NCBI GenBank assembly: GCA_016165875.1
Contig: JABBOT010000080.1
Span: forward strand, 15,780,064-15,844,063
Length of the DNA stretch: 64,000 nucleotides
Direction: 5' to 3'
Source of the DNA: Acanthopleura granulata
Lineage: Eukaryota > Mollusca > Polyplacophora > Chitonida > Chitonidae
Shown: positions 26,986 to 42,560 of the stretch, piece after piece
How positions within the stretch are numbered: the stretch's first letter is position 1
How the letters are laid out: each line of letters begins with the position of its first letter
Program-made: the position numbers and the translations under genes
Notes under the pieces: generated by a model
Databases searched by the model: none
What the model was told of the DNA's origin: nothing
What the model saw: only the letters and a program-made list of their open reading frames with translations

Positions 26986-27084
26986 CACTACTCCGCCCTA
27001 ATTTCTTACTTCATACACTTTCTTAGATTGCTGACCTGGAACGTCTATTGTGTTTAACGATTGGCATAGGCTGAATGTCTGTTT

Positions 27085-27717
27085 GTGATACCTAGATTTG
27101 CTCAGAATGCCAAAACTGTCAGTGTCGGAAACTCGCTGGTACGTCATCAGAAATTTATTGGCGGCTCCCAGCCGGAGCTCTCCCGGACCATCCGTAACCA
27201 TTACGCCGGCCGCCTGGCAATGCTGTACGACCTCGTGCTCCGGCACCGCAAAATCACCTGTAACAAGAGTGATACCCTGTGGAACACGAACCTCAACGTA
27301 CCCGCCCGCAGTATGAAAGGCATCTTGATGCTGTTCGAGCACCCAGCTGCGCCCTTCCAGCGGGACACCGAGGCTTTCTACAATCCCAAAATGATCAAGG
27401 TGGAGGTGACAATCGAGAGGGTCCCCAACCAGCTGTACAGCCAAAGCTTGCGCGCCTACCAGCTGTCAGATGAAGCAAGGAAGTTCTTTGCAGCCGGCAG
27501 CAAGCGCCGTCCCGAGGTGGCCATTGTTGCAAAAGACCTAGCGCTAGCGTACCTCTCCCTTTGCGACTTCTTAACCACTAAGTTCGCCCTGTGCCGCTCT
27601 ACGGACGATGGGCGGCACGTTGAGAACGCCAGTGAGGGGGCGATTATTCAGATCACGAAAACAGCAGAGACTGCGGGCAGTTTGAACATCTACCTTTACG
27701 TGATCATAAACGCTTAG
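27085..27717 (+). pseudogene. Capsid-like protein fragment of the Maverick-like element, copy A
   Basis: About 210 codons are open to TAG at 27715, with no convincing start. The frame enters from the minisatellite side, so the N-terminal part is missing. The C-terminal region carries FYNPKMIKVEVTIERVPNQL, then an acidic/aromatic segment, and ends with an ITKTAETAG and NIYLYVI pattern. This resembles the C-terminal jelly-roll part of Maverick major capsid proteins, which form the icosahedral shell; that assignment is from family memory. It directly precedes the ATPase, as expected for a morphogenesis block. It is far shorter than a full capsid protein. Confidence 0.5.
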
Positions 27718-27730
27718 CTCAACATCGAGG

Positions 27731-28280
27731 ATGGCCGATACGTTACACACCTCTTCTAGTAACCTCTGGCCCAGGTGCCCCAACTCGGCGATTATCTGCG
27801 GAATGACGGGGTGTGGGAAAACCCTTTTCACTCTCAACCCCCTGGAGGGTCCCTATCGCGCCTTGTTTCCACACATCGCTGTCCTGTGTCCCATTATACG
27901 GTGCAATTGGTTGTATCAAGAGTGTCCTCGGGTGTGGAGCGACCAGACGTCTTCGTTGTAGACCCAGGTGAAAGGCCCCATGACTACCTCCGTGCCTTCT
28001 ACCAGCTGTTCCAAGGCAAGTTAACCCTGTACATTACTGACGACTGTTCGACCACAAACGCGCTAACTAAAAAGAAAAACATGCTCTCTGAGCTGGCCTT
28101 CTCAGGCCGGCACGCGCAGCAAATCGTCTGGGTGCTCACCCAGAAATATAACTCGGTCGTGAAGGATCTACGCGAGCAGACGCGTTGGGTGGCCATCTTT
28201 CATTATAAAGATAGGGACTCTTTTGAAGACTCTCTCCGAGAAAATGATATCATCAGTTGTCTATTCGTCTATCAAAGATA
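27731..28280 (+). pseudogene. Packaging ATPase (A32/FtsK-HerA type), frameshifted, copy A
   Basis: It starts at the ATG of MADTLHTSS, 14 bases after the capsid-like stop. The Walker A motif GMTGCGKT is near residue 24. The initial frame stops at 27961, and the family similarity moves to another frame from about 27900. There it continues with a DPGERPHDYLRAFYQ segment, a Walker B-like LTLYITDDCS and a QQIVWVLTQKYNSV segment. In Mavericks this enzyme pumps DNA into the capsid. The frameshift makes the copy non-functional. The end is blurred because the last codons of the open frame (to 28332) overlap integrase-like sequence in another frame. Confidence 0.75.
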
Positions 28281-29225
28281 TACTATAGCCCCAAGAGCTA
28301 CTGGAGAGGCATTGCCGCCATCAAGAAACTAGCGTCTGCTGCGAAGGTCTCTGAAAGCACAACTCGGGATTAGTTGAAGAAGCAGGCCATCTGGCAGATT
28401 TTTCTACCACGGCATATTCCACGGCCAAAGTTTGATGTTGACGTGCCAAAAGAGGTCCACCAAGCTCACCTGCTCTTTCTGCCCTTTGACACTGTCAAAA
28501 ACATGGTGGCCAAGTGCACCTACAAGTATGCCCTCACAGTGGTTGATGTCGCCGGCCGATTCACAGCAGCTGAGCCCCTAACCACAAAAGGATCCCAAGG
28601 GGTCTCTGATGCTCTGGACCGTATCTATAAGCGGGGGCATCTGAGATGGCCTAAACTACTGCAGGTCGAACCTGCGCGTAGGTTCATGGATGCAGTGAAC
28701 CAGCTTCTGGCAAAACACCGTGTGACCATCAAGCGCGGACGAGAGTACATCCATGACCACCAGGGGATTGTTGAGCGATTCAATCGTACCCTGGCTAAGC
28801 GGTTGTTCGGTCAGCAGTATGCTCAGGAGATTTGGCTCCCTTCTGGGCGTTCTCCTGAATTCGAGGCTCGCTTACCTGCAATTGTGGGAGCTTTGAACGG
28901 AGAAATGACCCGACTCAATGGCAAGCGGCCTTCTGAGGCCATCATGGCAAAAGCGGTGGAACAAAAGCCCTCCTCCACTATTCCAGGCCGTCCTATTGGC
29001 CTTCATGAGAAAAAGCTCCCTTCTGGGGTTGGCGTTCGCTATCTGTATTAGCCGGGCGAGCTGGAGGGTGATCGTCATCGGGGAACTGATCCAGTGTGGT
29101 CTCTAGGTGTGTATCGGCTCGGAAGCTTGGTAACTAAACCCAATGAGCCTGTGCTGTATTACCTTGATATACCATCGGATGTCCCGGGGGTTTGTGGTCG
29201 AGGAACTTCGTATGGTGCCACCTCG
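28281..29225 (+). pseudogene. Retroviral-type integrase (DDE, rve), broken, copy A
   Basis: The main frame runs 28374-29051. Similarity starts about 90 bases upstream, in frame, behind a TAG at 28371-28373. It continues past the TAG at 29049 and through a frame change to about 29225. The catalytic core shows the first Asp in VVDVAGRF and the Glu in GIVERFNRT. The second Asp is replaced: LQVEPARRF here against LQVDPAREF in copy B. In copy B the second Asp and the Glu are separated by 34 residues, close to the D(35)E spacing. Two in-frame stops shared by both copies, plus the lost Asp, make this copy inactive. The N-terminal zinc-binding part is not evident. Confidence 0.85.
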
Positions 29226-31754
29226 TCGCCTTTTTCTGGAGCTCGGGCCCCATCCAGGGGCTTTGCCGCAAGCCGAGAGCACGATGATTCTTTTTCAGGT
29301 GCATACCCAGAAACAGGTAAAGTTGCAAGTTGCGGTAGTGGAGCACATAGTGCTGGTCCCTAACCTCCTTACTGCGGAGGTTAGGGACCAGCTTCTCAAC
29401 TTCAGTAGGCGCCACCCCAACGCCGAGGAGAGTGTGCTGGTGCTCCGATATCCACTTTCTGGGATCCAACATCCGCTCCGGAGGAAGCGTGTAAGAGCTG
29501 TGCGCCTTATGCCGCTCTTCTAGGTTTTCCAAATCCGCTTCCACGATATAACCCTCTAGGTTGTCTGCCGGATGCTCCGCGATGGTTTTTACGAGTTGAT
29601 CGCTGCTTTCCACCCACTGGAAGAGATCTGTTGGTAGCAGCTGACTCATCGCCCAGCCGTAAAGGTTGTAGGCTTCCAGGTAGAGGATGTGACTGTTAAG
29701 CTTCTTTGAGTTATAGCCTCCCACCCTGGGGTTGTTAGCCCGATCGTGACGCTTTGGGACCATCGAGATATCCTCTCGAATCCCCTTCTAGATGGAGTGC
29801 TGGTCGGAGTCTGTCAACAGTTCAAGTTCTGTGCCTGTTTTCTTGAGGAGAGCATCGCATGAGAGACCAGGGCTGGTGTAATAATGCGCAAGGTCTAGGC
29901 CATACTGCCGAAGGCAGTTCTTCCGGGATGTCTCGAAGACATCTGCCAGCAGTGGGACATCATTGCGATTGTAGAGGTCGTGGTAGTTCCCCGGGATTGT
30001 GCAGTTGAAGGCCTTCCAGAACTTTTGCGCATCTGCATAATACACATCGCTGATGTACGTGTCCGAAAGTTTGCTGTGGAAGGCCTCCTGTGTGGTGAGC
30101 AGAGGCTCATCAAAGCTTTGCCAGGAGTCCATGTGTTCATATGAGTAAACACCCTTGCACATGAGCAGTTCGTAGCTTAGCCGTAGCTTCAGGTTGTAGG
30201 CGTTCTGTGCGGCACCCCTGTATATCCGGTGATGTGTCAGTGGTCGCGGGCAGAGTCCAGTTGCCTGCAACTACAAGTGGCTTTTCACAGACATGACACG
30301 TTGAAGCACTGCTGTATGCCCGCCAGTCCCCTCGAATCATTGCTATGGTTTTTGGGGTAGCTAATACCATCTTGATATTGCTCTCCTCTTCTTGGAGAGA
30401 TTATAAGAAGTGCTGTGCTGCATTGGGGCAGCGGCAATCAACTGGCGGCTCTGTCTGCCCATCACATCGCGCCAAGATGTAGCAATAACTGCAAACCTCA
30501 TGTGCCTGTGTTTTTCTGATGTTCCTTTTTGTGGGGTCCAGCCCGGCGCCCTCGATTTTGGTGGTGAGAGCCTCGAAGTCGGCACAGATGAGCTGCTTGT
30601 GATGGTTCTGGAATGTGAGCTTGTTTTTACCCTCTTCCGGCATGTCTACCTTCACACCAGCCTGGCCTGTCCCACGGCATTCCAGTTTGTGGGCTTCCAG
30701 CAGGGATTGCCATGGAGGCATCGCTCGCAGAAGTACTTGTTCTCCCGGTGCTTACTCTTGTCATAGAGTAGGCGGTTGAGGTCTGTGATCCAGGTGTATT
30801 GGAATTTCCCAGCCTTGTCAATCAACAGTAGATAGATGAGGAGCATGCCTGCCGGCTGTTTACTTAGGCTGTGGAAGATGACCTCTTTGTCCCAACCGAA
30901 TACGTTGATGGCTAGGTTATTTTGTTTCTCAACCTTCGGAGTCGATTCCTTCAAAGTTTAGGCCATCCTCAGTTGGGTATTTTGCGAGTCTGTCCACATT
31001 ATCTTCAGCCGGGAACAAGGCAGACCGAAGAGGCAACGGAGGCAGTGGTCACCTTTGTTCTTGACGTTCACAAATGCCTTCTTATTCCTCACAGCTGCTG
31101 GAATTGGGATGTGAGATCAACCTTTCAGTGGCTGGTATCGAGCGATGTCCAGCCATAGAAGTTCCACTCGATCGACGATCCATTCCGACCCTCTCTGCGT
31201 CTTCTTTTCAAGTGTCTAGACACAAGATGTGAGGGAAAGCCTTGCCTAGTGCCTCGCTGATCTCACTAACCTGTAGAACAGCCTCTTGTTTGTGGCTGAG
31301 CACAGGCTTGGTGTACTCACCACCATCGGGACTGTTTTTTTGGAGCTGGACCTTGAGATCGAGTTAAAACTTTACACCTCTGAGGGCTCGGAGTTTTTCT
31401 TCTAGCTTTTCTTGGATATGGGGGCGCACCCCTTCGCGAAAAGCTCTAGGGTCTGCAGCCAGCTATGGAGGTACCTTTCGATTGCCGGGGGGGGGGGGGG
31501 TCCTGGAACGTGAGCTCATCTGCCTTGGCACCTCCAAACTTCTCTAGAACGTTCTTCTGATAGTCCTTAGGGATTGGGTCAAATTCTTCCTCAATGGCCT
31601 TCCTCTTCCTGCAACCCGTCTTCCTGCGTGGTGGAGGAAGAGGCCGATATTCCTCAGGCTGTAAGGGCTTTAGCAGGTAATCTCTAACTGCCTTGGGAAT
31701 GGGCTCCTCCAGGATGTTTTGGACTACATCATTGAGAGCTTGATTGTCTGGCAT
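29225..31754 (-). pseudogene. Protein-primed DNA polymerase B, truncated and frameshifted, copy A
   Basis: Fragments in at least four minus-strand frames line up N to C. 31446-31754 is a proline-rich N-terminal part. 30652-30954 has NNLAINVFGWD and TWITDLNRLLYDKSKHR. 30401-30721 has the exonuclease-type ICADFEAL. 29788-30270 has the DVFETSRKNCL and AHYYTSPGLSCDALLKKTG segments. 29225-29763 has a YLEAYNLYGW motif-A-like site. This is the Maverick replication polymerase. The similarity ends abruptly just after SPWMGPELQKKAT, so the parts with motif B and the catalytic YxDTDS motif C are absent. The cut end abuts the integrase 3' end tail to tail, implying an internal deletion. Confidence 0.85.
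31488..31500. repeat. Poly-G run inside the polymerase fragment, copy A
   Basis: About 13 consecutive G (C on the coding strand). The N-terminal polymerase frame stops shortly after the run while coding-like sequence continues in another frame, so the run is a likely frameshift point. The equivalent run in copy B is at about 44819-44832. Confidence 0.7.
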
Positions 31755-32269
31755 TTCTGCCGGTTGCTGGTCGATGTATTAATCCATAGTCGGCATGGCG
31801 GTTATAGATGGATATACGGTAGACACACGTTCCTCTCAATGGAAATTCGGTTCTCGGTGATCAGTCGAAAAGGAGATTCGGGGCTAACACTCTTACTAAC
31901 GCGAGCACCTTGTTTGCCCAAGCTGACCGACGTTGGAGCTCGTTCATAACATGGGGGTGGATACGCCTTGCCCGGGCCTCGGGTCTAACAAGATATTTTT
32001 GAGCCCGGTCGGCCCCGTAAGGCCCGCATAAGTGAGCCTCTGACTGTCTAACGATGTTATACCTTCGACAGGGTGTCGGCATGGGGGAGTTCCTGGGCAT
32101 GCGTGCAAGGTGGATCCTGCAGAAATCGCCAAGGCAGCTTTTTCCGAAGTGCTCTCTGGAGCCGACGAGGAGCCATTCACAATTACGCTGTTCTTTTATG
32201 ATCATTGGTATACCATACCCACATTTTTCTCTAATTGGAGCCTGGGTTTGTGTAAGACTGGGCTGGCTA

Positions 32270-32535
32270 CTAGACGCCGTGTTTGGCAGCGACCGCGAGC
32301 GCGTTTTCCATCCGTTTGGGGCTCCGCGCACAAGTCGGATCTACGATGATTTCGAGGGTGATCACATTGTGATCGCAGATCCTCTTACGGACCAGGTATA
32401 TGGTTCTCTGAATGTGCTGGCGCATGGTGGCGGGTATGGTGTCGCCGTATTCTTCAAGCGTGATCTCATTCTCGAATATCGCTTCTAAGAGGCCGGCGTG
32501 GTCCTCGGGAGAGAAGGAGTGAACCGTCTCAGTCG
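32270..32535 (-). pseudogene. Unrecognised minus-strand coding-like segment upstream of the polymerase
   Basis: After an in-frame stop the minus strand is open for about 85 codons to TAG at 32270. It has a coding-like pattern (PEDHAGLLEAIFENEITLEE, then TMRQHIQRTIYLVRK). There is no ATG at the start. The opposite strand is also open (32054-32488). It may be an accessory gene of the Maverick-like element. The same segment is present in copy B. Confidence 0.3.
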
Positions 32536-32610
32536 GTTCCTACTTTTCTTTTCGGCGTCGAGTTATGTTATGTTTCTGTTCGGCCTCTAACAGAGGGTCG
32601 GTCGGCCTAT

Positions 32611-32740
32611 GGCAATTATCTCTGAATGTGAACGCCCGTTCGCGTAAATAACCTTTTGCCAATTATCTATGTACCCGAACACCTTTTCACGTACATAAAC
32701 TTTTGCCAATTATCTATGGACCTGAACGCTATATGGCTTG
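32611..32740. repeat. Three short direct repeats of about 47 bp
   Basis: GCAATTATCTCTGAATGTGAAC at 32612, GCCAATTATCTATGTACCCG at 32658 and GCCAATTATCTATGGACCTG at 32705 are spaced 47 bp apart at the outer edge of the Maverick-like remnant. They could be sub-terminal repeats of the element. The same array lies in copy B near 45944-46070. Confidence 0.6.
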
Positions 32741-37839
<5,099 letters not shown>

Positions 37840-37852
37840 NNNNNNNNNNNNN
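37840..37852. other. Assembly gap (run of N)
   Basis: About 13 N. Sequence on the left ends inside tubulin exon 4. Sequence on the right restarts at CAGGACATAAACAGGAAC, the same point at which the repeated block begins at 24414. Confidence 0.99.
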
Positions 37853-38404
37853 CAGGACATAAACAGGAACAGATGGACAAGCAGGTATCGAAAATGAAAC
37901 CCACCTTGCTGTTCAGCTCAATGAAATATCAGTTATAATTGTCAAAATTTACGTTTTCGTTTTCAGACGTGGAAAGCATCATTTTACCAGTAACTGTATG
38001 TGTGGTATACTGTGTCTGAGTATCCTTCGTTTACACGTATGACTTCAGATCCTTCATTCACCTTTTGTCCCCCTCCTCAACCGAAAACATTTCTGGGATA
38101 GTTCTTTTGCTTACACAAATATAACGTGTTTCGTATATAAGGAAATATGATTTATGTTTTTCGAAATCCCTGTCTGACGCTTTACCTTTTCTATGAACCA
38201 TCCTGTGTTCAGAAAACCGATGGTCATGTCAATCACAAATTATATCTGTAACGGAATTAAACGTAGAAAAAAATTCTTCATAAGTATACATGTATGAATA
38301 TTTGGGTTTTACATTGTACTTAATTTTTCAGTTACATGACGACGAGAAATCCTTAGAATGTATATATATATATATATATGTATATAGTACCATTTTTTAT
38401 GTAT

Positions 38405-38650
38405 ATTTATTTATTTGTTTGATTGGTGTTTTACGCCGTACTCAAGAATATTTCACTTATATGACGGCGACCAGCATTATTGTGGGAGGAAAGCCCACGA
38501 CCATCCGCAGGTTGCTGGCAGACCTTCCCACGTACGGCCGGAGAGGAAGCCAGTATGAGCTGGGCTTGAACTCACAGTGACCGCATTGGTGGGAGGTTTC
38601 GGTCATTGCACTGTGTTAGCGCGCTAATCGACTGAGCCACGGAGCCTCCC
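38405..38650 (-). repeat. Near full-length tRNA-derived SINE, copy B
   Basis: Same insertion as at 24974-25219, with a few substitutions in the head (for example CACTGTGTTAGCGC for CGCTGCGTTAGCGC on the plus strand). A box near 38629-38640. Confidence 0.85.
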
Positions 38651-39199
38651 GACTTCCATTTTCAAAAATAGTATTAAAATACTTTGCTTGGACCAGAACA
38701 TGTGAGCTCTGTTTCATTCTTTTCAGCTTACAGCTTTCACTAAAGTGGAAACATAGCCAGCAGGGTTTTACAAACGATCGGGTTTGCTGCCATATTCGCA
38801 GTATTTCATCCATATCCTAGCGATATTTGGTTCACGGATTTAAGACTACTGGGGAAACGAAGCTAGGGAGTATGGTATACACCACGTCGGCAGTATTTCA
38901 GTCAGGTAAACTTAGAGCTAGAGATACGTAGGACTACCACACAATGGGGTGAACGAAAGGATGTCTGTGGTTTTACGCTACATCGGCAGTATTTCACCCA
39001 ATATATTGTGGGCAAACCGCCGTGCTCTATGGATATAGGTCATTTCAGACCCTTGACTACTTCTGCTCTCCCAGTCAGGTTAAAAGATAACAGGCCAAAG
39101 AAACTACCCTTCGGATACCTGCTAACTGTGGAATACGTTTATATGTGTAAGAATAGGACAGCTGGCATATGTCAGCTAGTAGCTGTATCCGTGGAATAA

Positions 39200-40375
39200 T
39201 TGGTATTTGACATAGTTGATATCTATAATCCAGTTGGTATCTGTGTCATTTTTTATATCGTTGTCATTTGTGAGTTGTTGGTACATATATCTGTGGGATA
39301 GATGGTATGTGTGGGAAAGCTGAGAATATGTGGGGGATAGCTGGTATCTTGAAGATTTGGTATCTGTGAGAGACTAGAAACCATAAAGAGTTGGTATTTT
39401 GGGAATAATTAGTAGGGAGATGGTATCTGTGGGTTATTTGGCATTTATAGCATAGTTTATATCTGTTGGAAAATCGGTGTCTTTGGGATAACCTGTGGGA
39501 CAATTGTTATATTTATGGAGTAGTTGGTATCTTTGCGATCGTTGGTGTCTTTGAGATTGTTTGTACTTGTTGGGTACCTGGTTTCTTTGGGATAATTGGT
39601 ATCCATGGGAAAATGTAGGGTAGTTGGTATCTGTGGGCTGGTTGGCATTTTGGGGATAGTTAATATCTGTGGGGAAATTGGTATCCATGGGATAACTGTT
39701 ATCTGTGGGGTAATTTTATATTTATGGAGTGGTTGGTATCTTTGGGCTAATTGTTATCTATGGATAGCTGGTATGTAAGAGATAGCTGGTTTCTGTGGGA
39801 GAGCTGATATCAGTGGGAGAGTTGGTATCCATGGGATAGTGAAGTATCTCTATGGTAATTAATATAAGTGGGATAGTTGGGTATTTGTGGGATAGGTGAT
39901 TATGGAAGAGGTGTTATCAGTGGGATAGCTGGTATCCATGGAGTAGTTGGTATCTGTGGGGTAGCTAGCATCTGTGGAAGAGTTGACATCTGTTGGATAG
40001 TTAACATCTATGTGGAGTCGGTGTCTCTGAGGCAGCTGGTATCTATGGGAGAGTTGGTATCTTAAGAGATATTTGGCATCTGTGGGATAGTTGGCATCTG
40101 TGGGATAATTAGCATCTGTCGGGGAGTCGGTATCTGTGAGGCAGTTGGTACCTATGGGAGAGTTGGTATCATAAGAGATAGAATCTTTGGAATAGTTGGT
40201 GTCTGTGAGAGTTGGTATCTTAAGGGATAATTGGTATATGTGAGGCAGTTGGTGTCTGTGAAATAGTTGGTATCTGTGGGATAGTTAGCATCTGTGGGAG
40301 AGTTGGTTTCAGAGTTGGTATTGGTGGAAGAGTTGGTGTATTTATGGACAGTTGGTATCCGTGGGATAGTTAGCA
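39200..40375. repeat. 18-bp minisatellite, copy B
   Basis: Same array as in copy A, about 45 bp shorter overall, with internal unit gains and losses. Confidence 0.9.
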
Positions 40376-40478
40376 TTCACACTACTCCGCCCTAATTTCT
40401 TACTTCATACACTTTCTTAGATTGCTGACCTGGAACGTCTATTGTGTTTAACGATTGGCATAGGCTGAATGTCTGTTT

Positions 40479-41050
40479 GTGATACCTAGATTTGCTCAGA
40501 ATGCCAAAACTGTCAGTGTCGGAAACTCGCTGGGACGTCATCAGAAATTTATTGGCGGCTCCCAGCCGGAGCTCTCCCGGACCATCCGTAACCATTACGC
40601 CGGCCGCCTGGCAATACTGTACGACCTCGTGCTCCGGCACCGCAAAATCACCTGTAACAAGAGTGATACCCTGTGGAACACGAACCTCAACGTACCCGCC
40701 CGCAGTATGAAAGGCATCTTGATGCTGTTCGAGCACCCAGCTGCGCCCTTCCAGCGGAACACCGAGGCTTTCTACAATCCCAAAATGACCAAGGTGGAGG
40801 TGACAATCGAGAGAAGTTCTTTGCAGCCGGCTGCAAGCGCCGTCCCGAGGTGGCCATTGTTGCAAAAGACCTAGCGCTAGCGTACCTCTCCCTTTGCGAC
40901 TTCTTAACCACTAAGTTCGCCCTGTGCCGCTCTACGGACGATGGGCGGCACGTTGAGAACGCCAGTGAGGGGACGATTATTCAGATCACGAAAACAGCAG
41001 AGACTGCGGGCAGTTTGAACATCTACCTTTACGTGATCATAAACGCTTAG
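40479..41050 (+). pseudogene. Capsid-like fragment, copy B, frameshifted by a 61-bp deletion
   Basis: Matches copy A up to the codons for VEVTIER, then lacks the bases equivalent to 27420-27480. The frame shifts; the original frame resumes as EKFFAAGCKRR and ends at TAG 41048. The upstream reading frame instead ends at 40874. Confidence 0.55.
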
Positions 41051-41063
41051 CTCAACATCGAGG

Positions 41064-41612
41064 ATGGCCGATACGTTACACACCCCTTCTAGTAACCTCT
41101 GGCCCAGGTGCCCCAACTGGGCGATTATCTGCGGAATGACGGGGTGTGGGAAAACCCTTTTCACTCTCAACCCCCTGGAGGGTCCCTATCGCGCCTTGTT
41201 TCCACACATTGCTGTCCTGTGTCCCATTATACGGTGCAATTGGTTGTATCAAGAGTGTCCCCGGGTGTGGAGCGACCAGACGTCTTCGTTGTAGACCCAG
41301 GTGAAAGGCCCCATGACTACCTCCGTGCCTTTTACCAGCTGTTCCAAGGCAAGTTAACCCTGTACATTACTGACGACTGTTCGACCACAAAGGCGCTGAC
41401 TAAAAAGAAAAACATGCTCTCTGAGCTGGCCTTCTCAGGCCCGCACGCGCAGCAAATCGTCTGGGTGCTCACCCAGAAATATAACTCGGTCCTGAAGGAT
41501 CTACGCGAGCAGACGCGTTGGGTCGCCATCTTCCATTATAAAGATAGAGACTCTTTTGAAGACTCTCTCCGAGAAAATGATATCATCAGTTGTCTATTCG
41601 TCTATCAAAGAT
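41064..41612 (+). pseudogene. Packaging ATPase, frameshifted, copy B
   Basis: Same architecture as copy A: ATG at 41064, Walker A GMTGCGKT, frame end at 41294, Walker B-like YITDDCS in the other frame. The frameshift is shared with copy A, so it is older than the duplication or allele split. Confidence 0.75.
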
Positions 41613-42560
41613 ATACTATAGCCCCAAGAGCTACTGGAGAGGCATTGCCGCCATCAAGAAACTAGCTTCTGCTGCGAAGGTCTCTGAAAGCACAACTCGG
41701 GATTAGTTGAAGAAGCAGGCCATCTGGCAGATTTTTCTACCAGCCCAACGACATATTCCACGGCCAAAGTTTGATGTTGACGTGCCAAAAGAGGTCCACC
41801 AAGCTCACCTGCTCTTTCTGCCCTTTGACACTGTCAAAAACATGGTGGCCAAGTGCACCTATAAGTATGCCCTCGCAGTGGTTGATGTCGCCAGCCGATT
41901 CACAGCAGCTGAGCCCCTAACCACAAAAGGATCCCAACGGGTCTCTGATGCTCTGGGCCGTATCTATAAGCGGGGGCGTCTGAGATGGCCTAAACTGCTG
42001 CAGGTCGACCCTGCGCGTGAGTTCATGGATGTAGTGAACCAGCTTCTGGCAAAACACAGTGTGACCATCAAGCGCGGACGAGAGTACATCCATGACCACC
42101 AGGGGATTGTTGAGCGATTCAATCGTACCCTGGTTAAGCGGTTGTTCGGTCAGCAGTATGCTCAGGAGATTTGGCTCCCTTCTGGGCGTTCTCCTGAATT
42201 CGAGGCTCGCTTACCTGCAGTTGTGGGGGCTTTGAACGGAGAAATGACCCGACTCAATGGCAAGCGGCCTTCTGAGGCCATCATGGCAAAAACGCTGGAA
42301 CAAAAGCCCTCCTCCACTATTCCAGGCCGTCCTATTGGCCTTCATGAGAAAAAGCTCGCTTCTGGGGTTGGCGTTCGCTATCTGTATTAGCCGGGCGAGC
42401 TGAAGGGTGATCGTCATCGGGCGACTGATCCAGTGTGGTCTATAGGTGTGTATCGGCTCGGACGCTCGGTAACTAAACCCAATGAGCCTGTGCTGTATTA
42501 CCTTGATATACCATCGGATGGCCCGGGGGTTTGTGGTCGAGGAACTTCGTGTGGTGCCAC
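41613..42560 (+). pseudogene. Retroviral-type integrase with intact catalytic triad but internal stops, copy B
   Basis: The main frame is 41707-42390. First Asp in VVDVASRF, second in LQVDPAREF, Glu in GIVERFNRT. It keeps the upstream TAG (41704) and downstream TAG (42388) seen in copy A, so it is still a pseudogene. It has a three-codon difference near residue 12 (LPAQRHIP against LPRHIP). Confidence 0.85.

Larger units (their letters stand above)
26995..32540. mobile_element. Decayed Maverick/Polinton-like element, copy A
   Basis: About 5.5 kb of GC-richer DNA carries the hallmark gene set of Mavericks (related to adintoviruses). On the plus strand are a capsid-like fragment, an A32/FtsK-type packaging ATPase and a retroviral-type integrase; on the minus strand is a protein-primed DNA polymerase B. 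Full elements are usually 15-20 kb or more with terminal inverted repeats. Here no inverted repeats or protease were seen, and the genes contain stops, frameshifts and an internal deletion. It is therefore a non-autonomous remnant. The same remnant is in copy B at 40390-45872. Confidence 0.85.

Noticed and set aside
31861..32331. 156-codon minus-strand frame next to the polymerase
   Set aside because: The opposite strand and another minus frame are equally open, and no family features were seen; only the segment at 32270-32535 was kept, at low confidence.
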